Assembly (NCBI GenBank): GCA_964477295.1
Contig: CAYZEZ010000012.1
Coordinates: forward strand, 1 to 34,400
Source of the DNA: CAYZEZ01 sp964477295
GTDB lineage: Bacteria > Bacteroidota > Bacteroidia > Bacteroidales > SM23-62
Reading direction: 5' to 3'
Length of the DNA stretch: 34,400 nt
Below, one piece after another: positions 9,801 to 16,860 of the stretch. The notes under the pieces were generated by a model, which saw nothing but the letters and a program-made list of their open reading frames with translations, searched no databases and was not told the DNA's origin. Both the position numbers and the translations under genes were made by a program. Positions within the stretch are counted from its first letter, which is position 1; each line of letters begins with the position of its first letter.

Positions 9801-11063
9801 TACCGTCTCGCAGAAAAAGCAAAAAAAGAAATATTCAGACCGGGTATTATGGTCTCATCCCCGCTCAAGGGACGCACCCTTTACTATCCTTATATGAGTG
9901 ACAGCGCTGAAGCCATTGCAGCAGCTACCCGGTATTGTGGCACCGATTCTGAAGTGCTGCCAATGCAGAATGAACGCGATCTGGAACTGGGACGAAAATA
10001 TACCTCTGCCAGGGAGTGCTACCCTATGATCTGTACAACCGGTAATTTTATCAAGAAACTGCTTGATACCGATGTGGATCCTGCCAAAACCAGCTTCTTT
10101 ATGCCCGACCATAATGGCCCATGCCGTTTTGGTCAGTATAACAAGTTCCAGAGGATCTTATTTGACAAGCTTGGGTTCAAGGATGCCCAGATTATTTCAC
10201 CGAGCAATGATACTTCTTATGCGGATATTTCACAGGGACAGGGAACCAAGTTCAGGTTTGCCGCCTGGAAGGGATTTGTTGCCGTCGACCTGCTCAGGAA
10301 AATGAAGCAGGAAAGGCTGCCATACGAAGCGAATAAGGGAGAGGTTGAAAAAGTATACAAGCAAGCACTTGGCATGGTTGTTAAATCGGTTGAAAACGGA
10401 GCAAAAGACCTTACCAATGTACTTGAATCAACCGGTAAGATGTTTGATGCCATTCCGCTGAGTAATGGCAAGCGCAAACCGGTGATTGCCGTAGTGGGAG
10501 AGATTTTTATGCGTGATAATCCTTTCTGCAGCGGATACCTTGTACAACGGCTTGAGAGATATGGCGCCGAAACCATGATTGCACCTTTTGCCGAATGGCT
10601 CAGTTACTCAACTTACAGGTATACCAGGGACAGCCGCTGGAAGGGAGATTATAAAGGCATTTTGAAATCAAAGATCCAGTCAACTTCTCAACATATGTCG
10701 GCTCATAAATTGCAAAAAGCCGTTCATGGCCATTATGACCAGAAGAGGGAAATCGAAATAGATGAAATGCTGGAATCCTGCGGCCCATATATCCATAAGC
10801 ACTATGATGGTGATCCTGCGCTGAACCTTGGAACTTCAGTAGCCCTGGCTAAAACGGGGATATCGGGTATTGCCAACATTTTGCCCTTCACCTGTATGCC
10901 GGGAACTGTTGTTGCCTCACTGGCAGACCAGTTCAAGCACGATCATGATAACATGCCCTATGTAAGCATTGCTTATGATGGACAGGAAGACACCAACATC
11001 GACCTCAGGTTACAGGCCTTTATGCACCAGGCATATGAGTTTGCCAGGGAGAAAGGACTTTAA
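6822..11063 (+). CDS. Acyl-CoA dehydratase activase-related protein (two BadF/HgdC ATPase domains plus DUF2229/HgdB-like part)
   Basis: 1413 residues. Residues about 14-280 and 332-590 are two ASKHA ATPase domains of the BadF/BcrA/HgdC type; each starts with an LGxDIGS phosphate loop (GIDIGSISIN, GLDIGSLSTN) and carries GG-DSK. In HgdC homodimers one [4Fe-4S] cluster is held by two Cys per subunit; both halves here keep equivalents (Cys144 and Cys184; Cys458 and Cys498), so one chain could hold a complete pseudo-dimer cluster. A four-Cys group follows (617, 620, 624, 644), then a dehydratase-subunit-like region from about 684 (IGIPRALMLYYQQFPFW). Known activases use ATP to inject an electron into 2-hydroxyacyl-CoA dehydratases. 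The substrate of these giant fusions is unknown. No dehydratase or benzoyl-CoA reductase subunit lies nearby. Confidence 0.9.
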   Translation: MKSEEKSSQAKANNLHLGIDIGSISINTVVMNDDGDVIENRYDFNHGKPYDTLEIILTEILKKYKKESIKSLSFTGTGGKLASELLGGVHVNEIIAQSMSVGRLYPEVKTVIEMGGEDSKLIFMHAGGAGEYSRLAEFELNTICAAGTGSFLDQQAKRIGVSIEKDFGEMALKSEDPPRIAGRCSVFAKSDMIHLQQIATPVHDIVAGLCFAVARNFISSIARGKEIKFPVIFQGGVAANVGMIRAFKEILKAEETDLIVPEYHASMGAIGAVLNTISLPKDSYPTLNELENLRNYLASDRAKGKYLDALIDADTIINKEVKKIPDGSPKVEVYLGLDIGSLSTNVVLIDDDNNVIARRYLPTASKPLEAIRRGLSEVAEEVGNKVIVKGAGTTGSGRYLTGDFVGADVIRNEITAQATAAIVFDPKVDTIFEIGGQDSKYISIDDGVVVDFEMNKVCAAGTGSFLEEQAEKLEINIVNDFGELALSANKPAALGDRCTVFMESDLNSQQQKGMAKDDLVGGLAYSIVQNYIQKVVRKKRIGDHILFQGGVTNNKAVVAAFQQITGKKIYVPPHFDVTGAIGSAILARNYVKENNIITRFKGFDISKIPYKVDKFTCKACSNECEIRRVRIEGEKKALYYGGRCEKYEMEDRKGKGEGIPNYFEERLEFLRGDYVEQPKDDRITIGIPRALMLYYQQFPFWRTFFDELGFRVVVSTETDNQIIKKSLDMIVAETCFPVEVMHGHIYELFNKADFVFTPFIINAKAEEDNPTNNCNCPWVQTYPFMVKSALSEEHKKKLLVPTLNFRYFGKVLNKELSTFMKEQFGIAEKKVVKAIEKADKIQVAFEDRIAQRGVEVLDSLPNDKECLVVIGRPYNTGDPALNLSMVDKLINLDVVPIPLDYLPLGSEHITRDYPQMYWPNGQRILAGARIVSRDERLHAVYMGNFRCGPDSFLAHFVHEEMAGKPYMELEVDEHSADAGMITRYEAFLDSLRGYRLAEKAKKEIFRPGIMVSSPLKGRTLYYPYMSDSAEAIAAATRYCGTDSEVLPMQNERDLELGRKYTSARECYPMICTTGNFIKKLLDTDVDPAKTSFFMPDHNGPCRFGQYNKFQRILFDKLGFKDAQIISPSNDTSYADISQGQGTKFRFAAWKGFVAVDLLRKMKQERLPYEANKGEVEKVYKQALGMVVKSVENGAKDLTNVLESTGKMFDAIPLSNGKRKPVIAVVGEIFMRDNPFCSGYLVQRLERYGAETMIAPFAEWLSYSTYRYTRDSRWKGDYKGILKSKIQSTSQHMSAHKLQKAVHGHYDQKREIEIDEMLESCGPYIHKHYDGDPALNLGTSVALAKTGISGIANILPFTCMPGTVVASLADQFKHDHDNMPYVSIAYDGQEDTNIDLRLQAFMHQAYEFAREKGL

Positions 11064-11069
11064 AGAATT

Positions 11070-11155
11070 GATTTACGATTAATGATCAACGATTTAAGAT
11101 TTGCGATGTACAAATAAATCATAATTCGTAAATCGTTAATCATCATTCTTAGATC
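11070..11155. repeat. Inverted pair of heptad arrays after the activase gene
   Basis: Left arm 11070-11111: six 7-bp units GATTTAC, GATTAAT, GATCAAC, GATTTAA, GATTTGC, GATGTAC. Right arm 11121-11155: five units ATAATTC, GTAAATC, GTTAATC, ATCATTC, TTAGATC, which are the reverse-complement type of the left. The two arms can pair into an imperfect hairpin with a loop of about 9 bases. The element fills the gap between convergent genes and could end transcription from both sides. Confidence 0.85.
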
Positions 11156-11160
11156 AACCG

Positions 11161-11538
11161 CTAGCGACGGGATAGAAATGTCCTTCTGTCGGTTCTCTTC
11201 GGAACCGCTCCATGCACCGTTCCTGCCGTCCAGGTCAGTCCAATTTTCCTTGTTCTATGATGGGAGAATTCACCTCTCTTAACCCTGGATTTGTGAGCTG
11301 TTGGCCTTTCATGTTCATTCTTTAATGCCTGGTCATGTTTGGCTTTTTGAAGAAATTGCCTGAATTTTTTATTTTCCAGGTAGTTATTGTACAGGGCAGA
11401 AAAAAGTAACAGGAAAAATAAGAAGATGTTGAACGGAATAGCAAACGAAATGATTTTCCAGTCCATCATATATCCTACAAAGCTGGTAATAATGCTTATG
11501 ACCAGGAACACTACAATGATCTTAACGGCTGTTCTCAT
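11161..11538 (-). CDS. Small membrane protein, unknown function
   Basis: 125 residues with two membrane helices (about 5-24 and 29-50), then a long, basic, Arg/His/Lys-rich cytoplasmic tail rich in predicted coil. I do not recognise a family. Its ATG follows the stop codon of the membrane-protein gene at 11539 with no bases between, so the two are almost certainly translated together, and it is the last gene of the PadR cluster. The C-terminal 40 residues (HHRTRKIGLTWTAGTV onwards) have an unusual composition and could reflect read-through of an old frameshift. Confidence 0.7.
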   Translation of the reverse strand: MRTAVKIIVVFLVISIITSFVGYMMDWKIISFAIPFNIFLFFLLLFSALYNNYLENKKFRQFLQKAKHDQALKNEHERPTAHKSRVKRGEFSHHRTRKIGLTWTAGTVHGAVPKRTDRRTFLSRR

Positions 11539-12711
11539 TTAATGGATATTGTATTCTTTGATTTTCGGGACTTCCAGATATATTGAATCTACAGGATACA
11601 AACGCTGGCGAAAAGCCTTTCCCGCATTAATCGAATCCTTTCCCACCATAAAAACAAGGTATCCTTTGTATGGATAAGTTGGCCATGCATTGGTAAAATA
11701 TCCTGCCGGCGACAGGCGCATCGGTATGACGAACGTATGATCCGGGTACCGGTCGTAGTAAAAATACAGGTAGACCTGGCTCTGTTCTGTTGGTTCCACA
11801 TTGGTGACATTAACAGATATAGTGTGTATTTTCGGTTTACCTCCCGGGAGTTTATGACGGATATGGGAGTGGATAAAGACAAGCATAAATGACCCGGAAA
11901 ACAGGGCAACTATGAGAATATATTTAAAGTACCGTTTTATAGCCAGCCAGATGATAAAGACCAGGTCAGTGGCAAGAATGAAAAGTATAAAGAAGAACAG
12001 ATAGTTCTCTACTATAGGGTATAAGGGGAATGATGCGATGGATAGCAGAGCGAGAAAGACATTAAATCCCGCGAGCCAGGCAAAGATCGAATTCCTCCGC
12101 CTGGACGGTGCCTCGATGGATATTTTATATTCCCGGATAAAATAGATCAGGCAAAGCAGGGAAAAAAAGAACCAGCCGAAAACCGTTGCATCGACTCCAT
12201 GACCCCTTGTATCGAATCCGTAGTTCCTGTCGAGGAAGATAAGTACTATGCCTGCGGTTATTCCCAGAAAACTAAGAAACCCCATGATCGAAAGAAAAAC
12301 ATTTGATCTTGCCACTCTCACTTCCCGTAAAAAATCGATACCAACCTTTAGGTAAACTGCCCCCAGTACCAGGAAGGAAACCAGGCCGGTCCAGTTCGCT
12401 ATTAGCGGCAAATTGATGATCCAGCTCAGGACAAAAAGCGCTATGGACAGGTACAGGATTTTCTTTATCCAAATGAATTTTGTGTTCAGGAAATGGATGG
12501 TCTCCTGGTGGGCTGTTTTTATTTCCTGGTCGGCAGGCAGACCTGTCACCCGCTGGTAAGCCTCATCAAATGAGATCCCTTTCTCCATCAGGTTTTCAAT
12601 GTCACAACAAATGTGATCCACAAATTCATTAAAAAGGAAAGAACGGGATGTAGGCTTTTCCTTTAAGTTTTTCCGGATAAATTCTATCTGTTCATTGTTA
12701 AGTGTGCTCAT
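11539..12711 (-). CDS. Seven-helix membrane protein with N-terminal PadR-associated prefix domain
   Basis: 390 residues. Residues 1-70 resemble the HAAS/permease-prefix type helical domain often found next to PadR regulators (FLFNEFVDHICCDIENLMEK, GISFDEAYQRV). About seven hydrophobic helices follow between residues 78 and 281. Residues about 285-390 are a polar beta-rich domain, probably outside the membrane (ISVNVTNVEPTEQSQVYLYF). No transport or catalytic motif is visible. It is encoded 88 bp downstream of the PadR gene and directly before a small membrane protein. I infer that it senses or signals at the inner membrane under PadR control; the true activity is unknown. Confidence 0.75.
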   Translation of the reverse strand: MSTLNNEQIEFIRKNLKEKPTSRSFLFNEFVDHICCDIENLMEKGISFDEAYQRVTGLPADQEIKTAHQETIHFLNTKFIWIKKILYLSIALFVLSWIINLPLIANWTGLVSFLVLGAVYLKVGIDFLREVRVARSNVFLSIMGFLSFLGITAGIVLIFLDRNYGFDTRGHGVDATVFGWFFFSLLCLIYFIREYKISIEAPSRRRNSIFAWLAGFNVFLALLSIASFPLYPIVENYLFFFILFILATDLVFIIWLAIKRYFKYILIVALFSGSFMLVFIHSHIRHKLPGGKPKIHTISVNVTNVEPTEQSQVYLYFYYDRYPDHTFVIPMRLSPAGYFTNAWPTYPYKGYLVFMVGKDSINAGKAFRQRLYPVDSIYLEVPKIKEYNIH

Positions 12712-12799
12712 GATGATTTTGTTGTTTGCTTAATTATATATTTTAGCACATTGTTATATTGAATCTGACAACCCACTGCATACACCGAAGAGACTACGG

Positions 12800-13123
12800 C
12801 TAATTGTTAAAAATCCCATTCATGACCTTCATAAAATCCTGGAATTCAGCGATTTTTACGCTTGCTGCCTGCTCCCCTTTTGCTGACAAGGTATAGTACT
12901 TCCGGATACGGTTATTTACATTTTCCGATTTTGTTTTTACGAGTCCATCGGCCGCCATCTTATGCAATACCGGGTACAAGGCAGCGAAGGTCAGGTTGAC
13001 CTTATTGCTGGTTATTTCAGAGACTTTCTGCGTGATCTCATAACCATACATTTTATCAGTATCCTTTAATAGTCTGAGAACGATGAATCTCAGGGTACCC
13101 TTTATTAGTTCTTTTGATATCAT
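12800..13123 (-). CDS. PadR family transcriptional regulator
   Basis: 107 residues, the short one-domain PadR form. It shows the winged-helix pattern KGTLRFIVLRLLKDTDKMYGYEI, then FAALYPVLHKMAADGLV (recognition region with the typical LYP), then RKYYTLSAKG of the wing and a C-terminal dimerisation helix. PadR proteins bind DNA as dimers and repress, often their own operon, until a ligand binds. The neighbouring membrane gene, with a PadR-associated prefix domain, is the likely target. Upstream lie a promoter-like pair and an 18-bp palindrome. Confidence 0.92.
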   Translation of the reverse strand: MISKELIKGTLRFIVLRLLKDTDKMYGYEITQKVSEITSNKVNLTFAALYPVLHKMAADGLVKTKSENVNNRIRKYYTLSAKGEQAASVKIAEFQDFMKVMNGIFNN

Positions 13124-13127
13124 GATA

Positions 13128-13158
13128 CAAATATATACAATAAAATTATATATACAAA
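13128..13158 (-). promoter_or_regulatory. Bacteroidetes-type promoter of the padR operon
   Basis: On the minus strand TTTG (13158-13155), 19 bases, and TATATTTG (13135-13128) match the phylum's -33 TTTG and -7 TAnnTTTG elements at the usual spacing. The -7 element ends only 4 bp before the padR ATG, so the transcript would be almost leaderless. The very AT-rich context reduces certainty. Confidence 0.45.
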
Positions 13159-13159
13159 T

Positions 13160-13177
13160 AGATTATATATATAATCT
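13160..13177. promoter_or_regulatory. Candidate PadR operator: 18-bp perfect palindrome
   Basis: AGATTATAT and its exact inverted partner ATATAATCT form a perfect palindrome immediately upstream of the candidate -33 element of the padR promoter. Position and symmetry suit an autoregulatory dimer site. It lacks the classic PadR ATGT-N8-ACAT half-sites, so assignment to PadR is an inference. Confidence 0.35.
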
Positions 13178-13204
13178 TTCAATATATGTTTTTGATCTCA
13201 AATT

Positions 13205-13278
13205 AGTAATCGTTAATTATTAATCTGCGAAGTAAAAAAAATCAAAAATCACAGTTCGTTAATCGGTAATCTGATATC
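13205..13278. repeat. Two short heptad arrays (GTTAATC type)
   Basis: 13205-13225 reads AGTAATC, GTTAATT, ATTAATC; 13258-13278 reads GTTAATC, GGTAATC, TGATATC. Both are in the same orientation, unlike the inverted pairs elsewhere, and lie in the space between padR and the response-regulator gene. Confidence 0.6.
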
Positions 13279-13340
13279 CGAAGAAACGCAGTAAGGAGGA
13301 GAAATAACAGTTGATTGAATACTTTGTAGAATGCTCCGAT

Positions 13341-14030
13341 CTACATTATCAGCTTGTATCCTTTCCCGTGAATGTTCATGATCTCAATGGATGGATCATC
13401 TTTGAGGTATTTTCTGAGTTTAGTAATATATACATCCATGCTTCTGGCATTGAAGTAGTTATCGTCTATCCAGATGGCTTTTAATGCGAAATTGCGTTCC
13501 AGGATCTGGTTGGCGTTATTGCACAAAAGTTTTAGCAAATCGGATTCTTTGGTGGTGAGTTTCTGGCTTTCATCACCAAATGCCAGTATCTGCTTATTGG
13601 TGTCGAACTGGTATTTACCTATAGTGTAAACCAATTGCTTGGTGGCTTCGGTTCCTTTGGTCCTTCGCAAGATGGCCTCTATCCTGTAGAGCAGCTCTTC
13701 CATACTGAAAGGCTTGGTAATGTAGTCATCGGCCCCAATGGAAAAACCTTCAAACACGTCCTCTTTCATTGATTTGGCTGTTAAAAAAATGATCGGCATG
13801 TCACGGTTTATCATGCGAATTTCCTTTGCGAGGGTAAAGCCGTCTTTTACCGGCATCATAACATCGAGTACGCATAGATCATACGGAATGGTTTCAAATC
13901 TCTTAAATGCCTTTTCTCCGTCGGTCACCCAATCGGTATCGAAAGACTTGGCTTTCAAATATTCCATTAATAAAGATCCAAGGTTTTCATCATCCTCGGC
14001 CAGTAATATCTTTGTTTTAGCATCGGCCAT
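13341..14030 (-). CDS. rprY: OmpR/PhoB-type response regulator, RprY-like
   Basis: 229 residues. The receiver domain (about 7-122) has the acidic pair EDD (12-14), phosphoacceptor Asp56 in LCVLDVMMP, conserved Thr in FLTAKS and Lys in TKPFS. The C-terminal winged helix (about 132-229) ends with ARSMDVYITKLRKYLKDDPS and GKGYKL. The sequence closely follows what I recall of Bacteroides fragilis RprY, notably ADDYITKPFSMEEL and RIEAILRR. It begins 2 bp after the stop of the kinase gene, so they form one operon. RprY controls membrane and stress genes in Bacteroides; targets here are unknown. Confidence 0.9.
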   Translation of the reverse strand: MADAKTKILLAEDDENLGSLLMEYLKAKSFDTDWVTDGEKAFKRFETIPYDLCVLDVMMPVKDGFTLAKEIRMINRDMPIIFLTAKSMKEDVFEGFSIGADDYITKPFSMEELLYRIEAILRRTKGTEATKQLVYTIGKYQFDTNKQILAFGDESQKLTTKESDLLKLLCNNANQILERNFALKAIWIDDNYFNARSMDVYITKLRKYLKDDPSIEIMNIHGKGYKLIM

Positions 14031-14032
14031 GT

Positions 14033-15652
14033 TTATTTGTTTTTATGGTTTCCATGGATGGGAATGTAGATTTCAAATTCAGTTCCTTTATTTGGTTCAC
14101 TCTTAAGCTTTACTGTCCCGTGATGCTCTTCTACGATTTTTTTCACGTAGCTCAACCCCAGGCCAAATCCTTTCACATTATGTATGTTACCGGTTGGTAC
14201 CCTGTAAAACTTCTCAAATATCCTTTTCTGGTCTTCCTTGCTGATCCCGATTCCGTTATCTTTCACATGGATAACCAGTTTGTTGTTTTTATTCTCAGTA
14301 TAGACACAAATTTCAGGATTTTCCCGGGAATATTTTACTGCATTGTCAACAAGATTTGAAATAACATTGGTAAAATGCACCGGATCGACCATTACCTGGT
14401 CATTCTCCGCGTTTAATTCTTCCGTAATTTTTCCCTCTTTCTGGTTGATCTTCATCTCGAAATTTGTAACCACCCCATGAATCAGGTCATTTAATTCGAT
14501 GGATTTGCATTTAAGCTTAATTTTTCCTTTATCGAAAATGGCCATCTGAAGGACCTTTTCCACCTGGTAGCCAAGCCGTTTGCTTTCATCAGCAATCACG
14601 CCGGCGATATGATCCATATTCTTATTTTTCATCGGGATGCTTTTATCATTCAGCATCTGGGAAGCCAGAGATATTGTCGAGATGGGGGTTTTGAGCTCAT
14701 GGGTCATATTATTCACGAAATCATTTTTAATCTCCGACAGCCTCTTTTGCCGGAAAATGATGAATATCGTTATGGTGAAACTCAGGATAATAATTACAGT
14801 CAGAATACTTGACGAGATTGCCATAAAACCGAGCGATTTGATAATGAAATTGGTTTTTCTGGGAAAGTAGAGAGACAGGTAGCTAGGGCGCCGAAAAATA
14901 TCTTCAGGAAACAGCTGGGCTTCAAAATAATCGTCATTCAGTCCCGGATTGTACTCGTCAGTGCTGAGAGCCACTTCCAGGTTGTCTCTTAATATTGCAA
15001 ATTCATAATCCAGGTCGATGCCATAATTGGTCAGTTCATTATTAATGATCAGGTTAAGTACCTGTGGATTTATCCTGTCTTCGATCTGAATATTAGGGGA
15101 GATCATTTTGGATATAATCCTGTCGAGATAAACCTGCTTTTCATTTATCTGGGATTCCAGTTCTTCCTGGATCATTTTAGGGTTTATTACCTTGACTTGT
15201 TTGTATCTACTGGTATCAAATTCTATTACAGGATCTCCATCCCCAACAAAACTGGTATCTTCTGATATAATAGTAATTGTCCCGTCATCCCCGGAGCCGG
15301 ATTGCTGGTACATATAGTATTCCTGGTTGACACTATGCCTGTTCTGGTTTTGTTTATGTTCAACAGAGTAGTCTTCAACATACTCTGATCCCTCTATACG
15401 CAAACTAAATTGAGAGATCCCGTGCCATGAAGCATTGCTGTCAGCAGGTTCCATCTCCTCAATGATATGATAAACGGTTTCCTGTTTTTGAAGTTCAGCA
15501 ACCACATTATATAACACCCTGTTAATCAACTGGGAGAACTGATTTTCTTTTACAGAAATAGCATTATTTATCCAGTAGGTCTGGACGATGATCAGACCAA
15601 TCATGGCAAGTGCCATGAAAATAGCTATTATCCATAAAAATCGTTTGCTCAT
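14033..15652 (-). CDS. rprX: Membrane sensor histidine kinase, RprX-like
   Basis: 539 residues. Helix one is at about 7-27 and helix two at about 271-300, enclosing a periplasmic sensor region of about 240 residues with no domain I recognise. The kinase core has the H-box with His318 (NNMTHELKTPIST), N-box (NLVDNAVKYS, about 434-443), G1 (DNGIGIS), and G2 (GFGLGLSYVKK). No HAMP domain is evident. It is the cognate kinase of the response regulator encoded 2 bp downstream. The gene is divergent from a secreted acidic protein at 15955, a likely member of the same regulatory unit by position. Confidence 0.88.
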   Translation of the reverse strand: MSKRFLWIIAIFMALAMIGLIIVQTYWINNAISVKENQFSQLINRVLYNVVAELQKQETVYHIIEEMEPADSNASWHGISQFSLRIEGSEYVEDYSVEHKQNQNRHSVNQEYYMYQQSGSGDDGTITIISEDTSFVGDGDPVIEFDTSRYKQVKVINPKMIQEELESQINEKQVYLDRIISKMISPNIQIEDRINPQVLNLIINNELTNYGIDLDYEFAILRDNLEVALSTDEYNPGLNDDYFEAQLFPEDIFRRPSYLSLYFPRKTNFIIKSLGFMAISSSILTVIIILSFTITIFIIFRQKRLSEIKNDFVNNMTHELKTPISTISLASQMLNDKSIPMKNKNMDHIAGVIADESKRLGYQVEKVLQMAIFDKGKIKLKCKSIELNDLIHGVVTNFEMKINQKEGKITEELNAENDQVMVDPVHFTNVISNLVDNAVKYSRENPEICVYTENKNNKLVIHVKDNGIGISKEDQKRIFEKFYRVPTGNIHNVKGFGLGLSYVKKIVEEHHGTVKLKSEPNKGTEFEIYIPIHGNHKNK

Positions 15653-15774
15653 GACAACACAAAGATAGAAGTGTAACTAACTCTTCCTGAAAAATTTAAC
15701 ATACTTTAACATACATTAAGTGATATTAACCCCTTATGATCTTAGATTTGTAGCAACATTTGCTAAATAACTCA

Positions 15775-15922
15775 AGTTGCTGGGTACTGGGTACTAGTTA
15801 CCGGGTAAAGTATTAATAATCAATAACATAAAATAAAATAGTAATTACATTCGTATCATTTTTTAATTCATATATGACTGTTATTCAGACACCTGGCAAT
15901 TAGTAACTCGTAACTTGTATCT
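15775..15922. repeat. Inverted pair of heptad arrays in the kinase/acidic-protein divergent region
   Basis: The gap 15653-15954 holds no gene. It carries two arrays: 15775-15809 (AGTTGCT, GGGTACT, GGGTACT, AGTTACC, GGGTAAA) and 15895-15922 (GGCAATT, AGTAACT, CGTAACT, TGTATCT). The second is the reverse-complement type of the first (AGTTACC against GGTAACT-like units). The 85-bp spacer is AT-rich. Promoters for both divergent genes must lie in this gap, but I could not assign them. Confidence 0.75.
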
Positions 15923-15954
15923 TAAATTAGTTATACATCTTAAATCATTAGATC

Positions 15955-16683
15955 ATGAAAAGAATTTTACAATTATTATTCCTGTTTTTTATCTTTTTAA
16001 TGTTTTTGCCTTTTGTGGCAAGCGCCCAGGAGGAAAAAACAAACACTGTAACAATAACTATTACCGAGGATGGTAAAGTTACTACTGACACAACCTTTGA
16101 ACTGTCAGAGGGGCAGGATCCTGATGCCGTTAAAAAAATCGTTGAAGAACTGGCTGGGGGAGATATCCATATGAAAATGGAAAAGCATGCCCAAAAGAAG
16201 GTAATGTATATTACTGAGGGAGAGGAAGGGGATTCATGGGACATACATGACATTGACTTAGATTCTATAAAAGAAGCACATGGCGACGCACATGTTATGG
16301 TGATGAAGACCTATGACGGCCATGTTAATGTTAAAGTCCTTGATGAAGAGGATGAGGATTATGAATTTGAATCGGATGAAGGGAATACATATAAGGTTAA
16401 GGTTATTAAGGAGGGTAAGGGAGATTGTAAAGGAGAGAAGCAAATAAAAGTGTTTATCGGTGAGGATGACAAGGTGAAGATCATCGAGGAAGGCGGTGAC
16501 CTGAAATGGGTCGAAGAAGATGAAGATGGGGGCAAAGTGATCATCATTGAGTCGGATGATGGAGGTGATAAAGTGATCATAAAAAAACAGATCAATGTTG
16601 AAATTCAGGAAGATGAGGGCGATGTTTATCAGGATAAAGAAGTGGTGGTTAAGAAGAAGAAAGCAAAGAAAGAAAAGGAATAG
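15955..16683 (+). CDS. Secreted, highly acidic protein of unknown function
   Basis: 242 residues. Residues 1-25 form a classic signal peptide (FLFFIFLMFLPFVASA then QEE), so it is exported. The mature chain is more than a quarter Asp plus Glu and alternates charged turns with short Val/Ile strands (VKVIKEG, VKIIEEG, KVIIIESDDGG, KVIIKKQ), like a repetitive beta structure, and ends in a Lys-rich tail (KKKKAKKEKE). One Cys lies at about 156. I recognise no family. It could bind divalent metal or a cationic partner. It is divergent from the RprXY-like system, which suggests regulation by, or feedback on, that kinase. A terminator follows at 16713. Confidence 0.75.
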   Translation: MKRILQLLFLFFIFLMFLPFVASAQEEKTNTVTITITEDGKVTTDTTFELSEGQDPDAVKKIVEELAGGDIHMKMEKHAQKKVMYITEGEEGDSWDIHDIDLDSIKEAHGDAHVMVMKTYDGHVNVKVLDEEDEDYEFESDEGNTYKVKVIKEGKGDCKGEKQIKVFIGEDDKVKIIEEGGDLKWVEEDEDGGKVIIIESDDGGDKVIIKKQINVEIQEDEGDVYQDKEVVVKKKKAKKEKE

Positions 16684-16712
16684 CTGTTACAAATTTTTTC
16701 ATAGGTAAGTTA

Positions 16713-16748
16713 GGGCTTCCGGGATTAAACCATGGAAGCCCTTTTTTT
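16713..16748 (+). terminator. Rho-independent terminator after the acidic-protein gene
   Basis: GGGCTTCC (16713-16720) pairs with GGAAGCCC (16734-16741) across a 13-base loop, followed by seven Ts. It ends transcription 30 bp after the stop codon. Confidence 0.88.
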
Positions 16749-16801
16749 GCCCATTTTTTAATTTTATATCTTAACTTGCTGATTATCAAGATGCTTTTTG
16801 G

Positions 16802-16843
16802 ACCTCCAAGGTTTAGACCTCCGGAGGTCTAAACCTTGGAGGT
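16802..16843. repeat. 42-bp perfect palindrome (21-bp arms, no spacer)
   Basis: Arms of 21 bp (starting ACCTCCAAGG and ending with its complement CCTTGGAGGT) meet at a central CCGG with no mismatch. The element lies 17 bp before the ATG of the racemase-family gene. As RNA it would form a very stable hairpin in the leader. I recall similar CCTCCAAGG/CCTTGGAGG repeats as scattered intergenic elements in Bacteroidota, but only one copy is in this window. Confidence 0.92.
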
Positions 16844-16860
16844 TATTACTATCTTTGAGA

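Noticed and set aside
11161..11538. Firm call of a frameshift in the small membrane protein
   Set aside because: The basic tail has odd composition, but there is no homologue to compare and no alternative frame that resumes a recognisable domain.
16798..16860. TTG-started extension of the racemase-family protein
   Set aside because: It lies in the 42-bp palindrome, gives Arg/Leu-rich residues unrelated to the family, and the conserved first strand begins at the ATG at 16861.
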